The notes beneath the pieces are model-generated. The model had not been told where the DNA came from, did not search any database, and saw only the letters and a list, made by a program, of their open reading frames with translations. DNA of 64,000 nucleotides. Source: Verrucomicrobiia bacterium (GTDB lineage: Bacteria > Verrucomicrobiota > Verrucomicrobiia > Limisphaerales > UBA9464). The position numbers and the translations under genes were made by a program. Within the stretch, counting starts at the first letter, position 1; each line of letters starts with the position of its first letter. The stretch is taken from positions 124,001 to 188,000 of the forward strand of contig JAHCBB010000004.1 in assembly GCA_019634635.1 (NCBI GenBank), given 5' to 3'. Shown here in pieces: positions 1 to 6,542 of the stretch.

Positions 1-308
1 CGGCGCTGATAGGCCGGCCGGAAGGGCCGGTCCGGCGCCAGGGAATCGCGCGTCCAGCCATGTTCCGACGCCGCCAGCTCGCACGTGGCAATGACGGCTT
101 CTGGAGGAATCGTTTCGCCGCGATAGCCGCCACGGTTGTGTCCCAGACGTTCCACCCGGACAGCATGGCGGGACCTCAAATCACCGTGAAGCAGTTTGCC
201 AGCCGCAGGGCGCGTTTCGAAGTCTCACCGGCGGATCCCCGGTCCGGTGCGTCAACCTTGGATCAATCCCAGGTTTACAACAAGGTGACGGGTCCACATC
301 CTGAGCGC
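1..308. other. Upstream region of bioB, no gene supported
   Basis: No convincing gene is seen here. An open frame continuous with bioB runs back to an ATG at 60, but its 83 extra codons resemble no biotin synthase and it crosses the predicted BirA operator at 249-280, so I treat it as non-coding. Near the left edge a short GC hairpin (CCGGCC at 14-19, GGCCGG at 25-30) could be the terminator of a gene outside the window; it has no T-run, so this is weak. Confidence 0.5.
249..280 (+). promoter_or_regulatory. Predicted BirA (biotin repressor) operator
   Basis: The sequence shows GCGTCAACC (249-257), 14 bases, then GGTTTACAA (272-280). The known BirA operator is TTGTAAACC, 14-16 bases, GGTTTACAA. 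The right arm matches 9 of 9 and the left arm 6 of 9, at an accepted spacing. It lies just upstream of bioB, as expected for biotin-responsive repression. It also argues that bioB starts downstream, at GTG 285 or GTG 309. Confidence 0.7.
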
Positions 309-1337
309 GTGACCGAGGTGCTGCGCCATGATTGGACCCTAGAGGAGATCCGGGGAGTCCATGACACGCCATTGTTGGATCTGGTTTTTCGCGCCGCGGC
401 CTGTCACCGGGAGCGTCATGATCCGCGGGAGATGCAGGTCTGCCGTTTGATCTCGGTGAAAACGGGCGCCTGTCCGGAGGACTGCGCGTACTGTGCGCAG
501 TCCTCGCGCTATCAGACCGGCATCGCCCCGGAGCGAATGCTCGAAAGGGATCAGGTGGTGGCGATTGCACAGCAGGCAAAGGCGGCGGGAGTTTCCCGGG
601 TTTGCCTGGGTGCCGCGTGGCGGGAGGTTCGGGACAACGGGCAGTTTGACCGGGTGGTGGACATGGTGCGCGAGGTCACGGGGCTTGGGCTGGAGGTCTG
701 CTGCACCCTGGGCATGCTGTCCGAGGCGCAGGCCCGGCGCCTTGAGGAGGCCGGCCTCTACGCCTACAACCACAATGTGGATTCCAGCGCCGGGTTTTAT
801 GAGACGATCATTACGACCCGTGCGCAGGCCGACCGTCTGCAGACGATTGAGAATGTCCGCAAAACGGCGGTGACGGTCTGCTCCGGGGGCATCATTGGCA
901 TGGGCGAAGGTGTGGACGACCGCTTGCTCATGCTGCAGACCCTGGCCGCGGTGCGCCCGCATCCCGAGTCCGTCCCGATCAACATCCTCAGCCGCGTTCC
1001 GGGAACGCCGCTGGAAGCGGCCGGCGACGTGCCCTTCTGGGACGTGCTCCGCATGATCGCCACGGCGCGGATCCTCATGCCGGCGTCCGACGTCCGCCTG
1101 ACCGCCGGGCGCGCGAACCTGAACGCGACGGAGCAGGCGCTGTGCTTCCTTGCCGGGGCCAATTCGATCTTCTCGAGCGAGACCGGGTTCATGCTCACGT
1201 CCGCAGTGCCTTCCCCCAGCTATGATGCGGATGGCGAACTGTTGCGTGTTCTCGGCCTGCAGGCGCGCGCGCCGTTCGACAATCCCAACGCTCCGAGGGC
1301 GGCGGCGCTTGCGGAGGCTCTCGCCGTGCCGGCCTGA
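309..1337 (+). CDS. bioB: Biotin synthase
   Basis: Radical SAM enzyme that inserts sulfur into dethiobiotin to make biotin, the last step of the pathway; cytoplasmic and iron-sulfur dependent. The SAM-cluster motif CPEDCAYC sits about 55-62 residues from the chosen start, preceded by the family-typical WTLEEI and PLLDLVF near the N-terminus and followed by [28 protein letters not shown] and the [14 protein letters not shown] C-terminal region. Starting at GTG 309 gives 342 residues, the normal BioB length; GTG 285 is an alternative, and the frame remains open back to 60 but without similarity. No good Shine-Dalgarno is visible for either start. A BirA-type operator lies 29 bp upstream. No other bio gene is nearby; the next gene encodes a BtuF-like protein. 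Identification is firm, the start is less so. Confidence 0.95.
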   Translation: MTEVLRHDWTLEEIRGVHDTPLLDLVFRAAACHRERHDPREMQVCRLISVKTGACPEDCAYCAQSSRYQTGIAPERMLERDQVVAIAQQAKAAGVSRVCLGAAWREVRDNGQFDRVVDMVREVTGLGLEVCCTLGMLSEAQARRLEEAGLYAYNHNVDSSAGFYETIITTRAQADRLQTIENVRKTAVTVCSGGIIGMGEGVDDRLLMLQTLAAVRPHPESVPINILSRVPGTPLEAAGDVPFWDVLRMIATARILMPASDVRLTAGRANLNATEQALCFLAGANSIFSSETGFMLTSAVPSPSYDADGELLRVLGLQARAPFDNPNAPRAAALAEALAVPA

Positions 1338-1490
1338 GGCGCTGCCGACGACGACCGGCGCGGGGATCGCCCGGGACGTAATCGGCACGGGGTCCCGTGG
1401 GGTCCGGCCGTTGCGGACGCCCGGTGTCGGGCCGGAGTGTCGCATGGAAAATGTGTGAATTCGGCCACCGGGATGACGCATGGTTTCGGC

Positions 1491-2432
1491 ATGGAGCCAT
1501 TGGAGTCATCGCACCGGATTCTTTCGTTGCTGCCGGCGGCGACGGAACTGGCCTGTGCTCTGGGTGCGGCCAGCCGCCTCGTGGGCCGCAGCCATGCCTG
1601 TGACCATCCGGAATCCATCCGGGGTCTTCCGGCTGTTACCGCCTCGGCCGTGACCGTCGGGGCATCCGGACCGGCGATCCACCAGGCGGTGCTCGGGGCC
1701 CGGGAGAGGCCGCGCACGCTGTTTCGGCTGGATGCCGGGCGGGTCCGATCCTTGAAGCCGGACCTGATTCTGACCCAGACCCAGTGTGCCGTCTGTGCCG
1801 TGGATCTCGCCGAGGTGGAGGCAATGGTGGCGGCGTGGGACGGGCCGGCCCCCCGGATTGTCGCGCTGTGTCCGGGCCGGCTGCCGGATCTTTGGGATGA
1901 CCTGCATCGGGTGGCCCTGGCGTTGGGTTTGCCGGACGAGGGGCGTGAGGTGATCCAGGGGTTGAAAACCCGCCTGGTGAACGTACTGCAGCAGGTGGCT
2001 CTGGTGGAACACCGGCCGCGGGTGGCCTGCCTCGAGTGGCTGGATCCGCTGATGGGAACCGGCCACTGGATTCCGGAACTGGTCGAACTGGCCGGCGGCC
2101 TGCCCGTCTGCGGGCGTGCGGGCGAACCGTCACGGCGTCTGGACTGGACCGCCCTGGCAGACGCGGAACCGGAGGTGATCGTGGCGATGCCCTGCGGATT
2201 CGATCTGGAGAGAACCTGCGCGGAACTGGAGCGGCTCTGGAGCCGGATCGAATGGACCCTGCTGCCGGCGGTGCGCGCCGGCCGCGTGGCGGCGACGGAT
2301 GGCAACGCCTACTTCACACGTCCGGGCCCGCGGCTTGTGGACTCGATCGAGGTGCTTGCCGAGCTGCTGCACCCCGACTTGTTTCCGCGACCCCGGCATC
2401 GTGACACCGGATGGCGGGCGGTCGCCCGCTGA
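1491..2432 (+). CDS. BtuF-like periplasmic-binding-fold protein (cobalamin-binding type)
   Basis: Resembles the ABC-transporter substrate-binding family (PF01497, BtuF/FepB type) that captures vitamin B12 or ferric siderophores. Recognisable parts are RILSLLPAATELACALG at the N-terminus, GRSHACDHP, SLKPDLILTQTQCAVCAVD, CLEWLDPLMGTGHWIPELV and DGNAYFTRPGPRLVDSIEVL near the C-terminus. Starting at ATG 1491 gives 313 residues; an in-frame ATG at 1437 would add 18. No signal peptide is visible from either start, so it may be cytoplasmic, as in many family members annotated only as cobalamin-binding protein. No ABC permease or ATPase gene is adjacent. No cobalamin riboswitch is recognisable in the 153 bp upstream. 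The ligand is therefore inferred from family only. Confidence 0.8.
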   Translation: MEPLESSHRILSLLPAATELACALGAASRLVGRSHACDHPESIRGLPAVTASAVTVGASGPAIHQAVLGARERPRTLFRLDAGRVRSLKPDLILTQTQCAVCAVDLAEVEAMVAAWDGPAPRIVALCPGRLPDLWDDLHRVALALGLPDEGREVIQGLKTRLVNVLQQVALVEHRPRVACLEWLDPLMGTGHWIPELVELAGGLPVCGRAGEPSRRLDWTALADAEPEVIVAMPCGFDLERTCAELERLWSRIEWTLLPAVRAGRVAATDGNAYFTRPGPRLVDSIEVLAELLHPDLFPRPRHRDTGWRAVAR

Positions 2433-2546
2433 GCCCCCGGATCGGTTCCGGACGGAACCGGCGGCAGGTCGTCTGGGCAATCGCGCGACCGGGCGTCGTT
2501 TGAAATCCCGCTTGACGGGCACCCGCGGTTCAGGGGTTCTGGGGTC

Positions 2547-3860
2547 GTGGCTCCGCTGCCTCCAACCTCCCTGTGGTCGGCGGCGCGATTCATCCCCCGC
2601 AGGCTCCACGGCATGATCGCACTCATCGGGTTGGTGGAGAGCATTGCCGCCGCGCCTGCCGACTGGCCCCAGTGGCGCGGTCCCCGGCGTGATGCGGTGG
2701 TGGTGGATCCGGCGCGAATGCTCCTCGACCTGCCATCAGAGCCGCGCGTCTTGTGGCGACTGGAGTCCACCGAGGGGCATGCGTCGCCCGTGGTGTCCGG
2801 AAAGCATCTGGTGTACCTCGATTCGCAGGGGGGGCAGGAGACGGTCCACTGCGTGGAGTCCGCGTCCGGAAAACGGATCTGGAGCGTGCCGGCAGGACCG
2901 CTGGTCGCCTTTTCGAATTACGGGTCGGGACCCCGATGCACGCCGGTCCTCGCCGGCGACCGGGTTTTCGTCCAGACCAGCGGTGGGGAGTTTCGCTGTC
3001 TCGCGCTTGAAGACGGCCGAACGCTCTGGCAGCGGAGTTTCGAGCGCGATTACGGGGTGTCGTTCCTCGGCAACAAGGCGGGGGAGGGTTACCCCAAGGA
3101 CACGGCGTCCCGCCGTCACGGGCACAATGGGAGCCCGGTCGTGGATGGCAGTCGTGTCTTTGTTCCCGTGGGGAGCACCCGGGGCGCCACCCTGGTCGCG
3201 TTCGACACCGCGACGGGACGGGAAGTCTGGCGCTGCGGTCGCGATGAGACCGCGTATTCCGCGCTGATGGTCGGCGACCTCGGCGGAGTGCGTCAGGTGG
3301 TCCACCTCACGGCGGATGCGCTGATGGGTGTGGATGTCTCGACCGGGCTGATCCTCTGGCGCGAGCCGATCCGCACGACCTCCAAGCGCCATGCGTGCAC
3401 GCCGCTGCTGTCTGGAGACACCGTCACCGTGACCTCGCACACGATCGGGACGATTCGATATCACATCGGGAGAACGAACGGATCGTTCACCGTCTCGACG
3501 CTCTGGCAGAACCCGGAGTGCCGGACGGTGATCGCCACGCCCACGCGGATTGGAAACCACCTGTACACGTTGGGACCCGGCCAGAGGACCTCGCTCATCT
3601 GTCTCGATTTCGCGACGGGTCGCGAAGCCTGGGCCGAGCCGGGATTCGCCGACTATGCGAGCATCACTGCGGTGAACAACGCGCTGCTGGTGCTGAATTC
3701 CACCGGAGAACTGATCCTGGTGAAGGCGGATCCAAAGGCCTACGAGGAGCTCGGGCGGGTCCAGATCGCCGGCAAGACGTGGTGCAGCCCGGCCTACGTG
3801 GAGGGAATCCTTTACGTGAAGGACTCCCGCAGTGTCTTCGCGGCGGAAATTGCCCGCTGA
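2547..3860 (+). CDS. Exported PQQ-like beta-propeller protein
   Basis: About 437 residues from GTG 2547. The N-terminus has a basic stretch (FIPRRLHG), a short hydrophobic core (MIALIGLVESIAAA) and then ADWPQWRGP, a signature that begins many exported PQQ-type propellers of Planctomycetes and Verrucomicrobia. Blades follow with repeated patterns such as LVAFDTATGREVWRCG, LICLDFATGREAWAE and LYVKDSRSVF. Such proteins are usually periplasmic scaffolds and most lack enzyme activity; no catalytic residues can be assigned. ATG 2613 is an alternative start but would remove the charged part of the signal peptide. The gene stands alone, converging on the cupin gene at 3907. Function beyond the fold is unknown. 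Confidence 0.8.
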   Translation: MAPLPPTSLWSAARFIPRRLHGMIALIGLVESIAAAPADWPQWRGPRRDAVVVDPARMLLDLPSEPRVLWRLESTEGHASPVVSGKHLVYLDSQGGQETVHCVESASGKRIWSVPAGPLVAFSNYGSGPRCTPVLAGDRVFVQTSGGEFRCLALEDGRTLWQRSFERDYGVSFLGNKAGEGYPKDTASRRHGHNGSPVVDGSRVFVPVGSTRGATLVAFDTATGREVWRCGRDETAYSALMVGDLGGVRQVVHLTADALMGVDVSTGLILWREPIRTTSKRHACTPLLSGDTVTVTSHTIGTIRYHIGRTNGSFTVSTLWQNPECRTVIATPTRIGNHLYTLGPGQRTSLICLDFATGREAWAEPGFADYASITAVNNALLVLNSTGELILVKADPKAYEELGRVQIAGKTWCSPAYVEGILYVKDSRSVFAAEIAR

Positions 3861-3906
3861 GGGATCGGAGGTGTCGCAGGAACCCGCACCAGTTCGCCAA
3901 GTCGGG

Positions 3907-4344
3907 CTAGCGGATGAACACCGGATGCGGCCGGGTGTCAGCGGGGTCAAAGGGCTGGGGGGCGAACTCCACTGCAAGGCCGGGCGCTTCGACCCTCAGG
4001 GCATGGGCCACGCCAGGCGCCACCTCAAGCAGATCTCCCGGCTCCACCTTGAGTTCCATGCGTTGGCCGGAGTCGGGGTCCACGGCGAAAAAGGTGACCC
4101 GGCCGGCGACGAGGTAAAACCATTCCTGCTTCTGCTCATGCCGATGGTTGCCGCGAAGCGTGCCTTCCCGAAGCTCCAGACAGGCGATGTGGCGGAAGGC
4201 AGTCCGGCCGTCGGTCAATTGCGCCAGCTCGCCCGACGGCAATGCGAGGCGTCTGGGCTCGGTGGCGTCCGCACCGGTTTCGGGGGGCCGGACCGGCAGA
4301 CGGTGTCGGATCACGCCGCCGCCCAGATGGGATTCCTGCGTCAC
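3907..4344 (-). CDS. Cupin-domain protein, sugar-isomerase/epimerase-like
   Basis: Small single-domain cupin, 145 residues from GTG 4344. The metal-binding motif is visible: GNHRHEQKQEWFYLVAGRV supplies two His and a Glu, and later DLLEVAPGVAHALRVEAPG supplies the last His. Related proteins are FdtA/WbuC-type cupins acting on nucleotide-linked sugars, but the substrate cannot be read from the sequence. The GTG overlaps the TGA stop of the WecA/MraY-like gene (GTGA at 4344-4341), implying translational coupling and a shared role in surface polysaccharide synthesis. It is the last gene of a four-gene minus-strand group. Confidence 0.75.
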   Translation of the reverse strand: MTQESHLGGGVIRHRLPVRPPETGADATEPRRLALPSGELAQLTDGRTAFRHIACLELREGTLRGNHRHEQKQEWFYLVAGRVTFFAVDPDSGQRMELKVEPGDLLEVAPGVAHALRVEAPGLAVEFAPQPFDPADTRPHPVFIR

Positions 4345-5327
4345 AGCCACAGCGTCATGGCTCCGGCGGCGAAGGCAAGGAGCCAGAGGAGGAGGACGGC
4401 GTTGGGGCGGCTCCAACCGGCGCGGACCAAGCGGTGCGAGAAATGGTTGGTGTCACCGATCCAGAATGGCTTCCGGGCGCGGGTGCGGATCCACACGACA
4501 CTGGCCAGATCCGCCAGGGGGACGGCCAGGAGCAGGAGCGGGCTGAGAACCGCCCAGCGGCTCGGTGCCGGGAGTTGCTCGGTGTAGAAATGGGGCAGAA
4601 TGGACAGCACGGCCAGCAGGTAACCCACCAGATGGCTGCCGGCATCCCCGAGGAAGACCGAGGCCCGCGGAAAGTTGTACGGGAGAAACCCCAGCAGGGA
4701 GCCGGCCGCGAGCAGGGCGAGCAGCGCGACGAGGTATTGTCCCGCGCCGGCGGCATGCCACGCGATCCAGCCAGCGCCAATCACACCAAGCCCGGCGCAC
4801 AGGCCGTTCATGTTGTCGTTGAAGTTCACGGCGTTGGCGACGGCGAGAATCCACAGAACCGTGATCGCGTAGCTGAAGGTCACGCTGGGAATGAACAGCG
4901 TGATTCGCAGCCCGGAAGCGGCGACCATCAGGGCGACCAGGGTCTGGCCGGCCAGTTTGACTGCAGGACGCAGTTCGCGCCGGTCGTCCCAGCCGCCCAG
5001 CACCAGCATGCCCAGGGCTCCGAGGAAAATGATGGCCAGCTCGATCCGGCGGCGGCCGAGACCGTAGGCGAGGCGCTCGACGGCCACCGGATCGAGCAAC
5101 TGCCAACGGACCGCCGCCACCCCCCCGAGCACCACCAGGGCCATTCCGGTAAAGACCGCGAGCCCGCCCGCGAGCGGGATGGGATCCGCATGGATCTTGC
5201 GGTGGCCGGGGTCATCCACGAAGCCATGACGCACGCACCACGCCCGCCACAAGGGCACCGCGGCGGCGGTGACGCACAGGCCGCCGAGGAAGGCGAGCAG
5301 GTAGGCGTTTTCGGGGAAGTTCATCAC
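4341..5327 (-). CDS. WecA/MraY-family polyprenyl-phosphate sugar-1-phosphate transferase
   Basis: Integral membrane enzyme family that loads a UDP-sugar phosphate onto undecaprenyl phosphate to start O-antigen, capsule or other surface glycans. Recognised by HRKIHADPIPLAGGLAVF (residues ~44-61), GGWDDRRELRPAVKLAGQ (the DD motif), NAVNFNDNMNGLCAG (~165-179) and VFLGDAGSHLVGYLLA, with about ten hydrophobic segments across 328 residues, a normal length. An odd feature is Asn174 where the family normally has the second Asp of the NxxDGxDGL/NFLDNMDGL motif; Asp171 is kept. Start is GTG 5327 or the adjacent ATG 5324. The gene lies 8 bp downstream of the GT4 gene and overlaps the cupin gene by 4 bp. 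Confidence 0.88.
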   Translation of the reverse strand: MMNFPENAYLLAFLGGLCVTAAAVPLWRAWCVRHGFVDDPGHRKIHADPIPLAGGLAVFTGMALVVLGGVAAVRWQLLDPVAVERLAYGLGRRRIELAIIFLGALGMLVLGGWDDRRELRPAVKLAGQTLVALMVAASGLRITLFIPSVTFSYAITVLWILAVANAVNFNDNMNGLCAGLGVIGAGWIAWHAAGAGQYLVALLALLAAGSLLGFLPYNFPRASVFLGDAGSHLVGYLLAVLSILPHFYTEQLPAPSRWAVLSPLLLLAVPLADLASVVWIRTRARKPFWIGDTNHFSHRLVRAGWSRPNAVLLLWLLAFAAGAMTLWL

Positions 5328-5335
5328 CGGGAGTT

Positions 5336-6517
5336 TCAGGGTTGCGCTCGCTGTGCCGCCAGCCGGAGATAGAGCGCGTGCTGGGCGTCCACGAGTGCGC
5401 GGACGCTGAACCGTTCCGACACCCAGGCACGGCCGCCGGCCCCCAGGCGGTCACGCAGCGCGGGATCCGATGCCAGCCGCGTGAGCCGGTCCACGAGGCC
5501 CGCGACGTCCCCCGGTTTCACCAGAAACCCGGTCTCGCCCTCCCGGCAGACCTCACCCGCGCCATCGGCATCGCAGGCCACCACCGGACGCCCCCCGGCC
5601 AGCGCCTGGGGCAGCGCCCGGGGAAGTCCCTCCCGGCGGCTCAGATGGACCAGGCAGTGCATCAGGGCGACATGGGAGGGGACGGATTCCGGGGGGACGA
5701 GGCCGGTGAAGAGGAAGCGGCCGCGGAGTGCACCCTTGGCCGCCATCGCCTCAAAGCGGGATCGCCATGGGCCATCGCCCACGAGCAAAAATCGGATCCC
5801 CGGAATCCGGCGGATCAGCTCGGGCGCGGCGGCGAACAGGTCGTCATGCCCCTTCAGCTCAAACAGGCGGGCAATTTTGCCGACGACAAAGTCCTGGGGA
5901 CCGATGCCAAGCCGTTCGGCAAGGGCGGCGTCCCGAACGGCCTCAAGAAAGGGTTCCAGCCGGAATCCACTGAAGATCCGCGTGTATTTCTCCGCCGGTC
6001 CAATTCCCGCCGCGAGGTACTGGTCGCGCATGGCATCGGCCACGGTCACGAAGTGGTCCGTGACCCGGCCGGCAACCCGTTCCGCTGCGGTGAACACGGC
6101 GTTGGCGAGCGGTCCCTGGAATGGGCCGAAGCTGGGACCGTGGATGCTGTGCACCACCAGCGGGACCCGGGCGGTGCGGGCGGCAAGGCGGCCGAGAATG
6201 CCCGCCTTGCCGCTGTGGGTGTGCACGACGTCCGGGCGGCGGCTGCGAAACAGGCGCCTCAGCTCAAGATAGGCCCGGAGGTCGGAGACCGGACGGATGG
6301 CCCGGACCAGGGGGCGCACAATGGTCAGGCCGCCCGCCGCCTGCATCACTGGTTCCAGCGAACCCTCGGGGCCGGTGGTCGGTCCGGAAATGAGGTCCAC
6401 CGTGAGGTCCGGCTTGAGGCGGAGACCGAGGACGGAGTCCACGGTGTTTTCCTGGGCGCCGCCGACGATCAGCCGCGTGATGACATGCGTCACGCGCAGG
6501 GGGCGCCCGGGGACCAT
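5336..6517 (-). CDS. GT4-family glycosyltransferase
   Basis: Retaining GT-B glycosyltransferase of 393 residues, typical of polysaccharide assembly. The N-terminal domain has RVTHVITRLIVGGAQENTV and the acceptor-side HTHSGKAGILGRLAAR; the C-terminal nucleotide-sugar domain has VGKIARLFELKGHDDLF, FLLVGDGPWR, FLVHLSRREGLPRALPQAL-like EGLPRALPQALAGGRPVVA and GETGFLVKPGD, with the glutamates of the EX7E-type motif in that last stretch. It acts in the cytoplasm or on its membrane face. Located 8 bp upstream of the WecA/MraY-like gene and 25 bp downstream of the DUF2723/TPR gene, in one minus-strand group. Donor and acceptor are unknown. Confidence 0.9.
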   Translation of the reverse strand: MVPGRPLRVTHVITRLIVGGAQENTVDSVLGLRLKPDLTVDLISGPTTGPEGSLEPVMQAAGGLTIVRPLVRAIRPVSDLRAYLELRRLFRSRRPDVVHTHSGKAGILGRLAARTARVPLVVHSIHGPSFGPFQGPLANAVFTAAERVAGRVTDHFVTVADAMRDQYLAAGIGPAEKYTRIFSGFRLEPFLEAVRDAALAERLGIGPQDFVVGKIARLFELKGHDDLFAAAPELIRRIPGIRFLLVGDGPWRSRFEAMAAKGALRGRFLFTGLVPPESVPSHVALMHCLVHLSRREGLPRALPQALAGGRPVVACDADGAGEVCREGETGFLVKPGDVAGLVDRLTRLASDPALRDRLGAGGRAWVSERFSVRALVDAQHALYLRLAAQRAQP

Positions 6518-6542
6518 TGGGAGGGTGGGCGCAGGGCGCCAG

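Noticed and set aside
60..308. N-terminal extension of biotin synthase
   Set aside because: No BioB similarity, excess length, and it crosses the BirA operator.
1338..1490. Cobalamin riboswitch before the BtuF-like gene
   Set aside because: No B12-box-like sequence is recognisable in these 153 bp.
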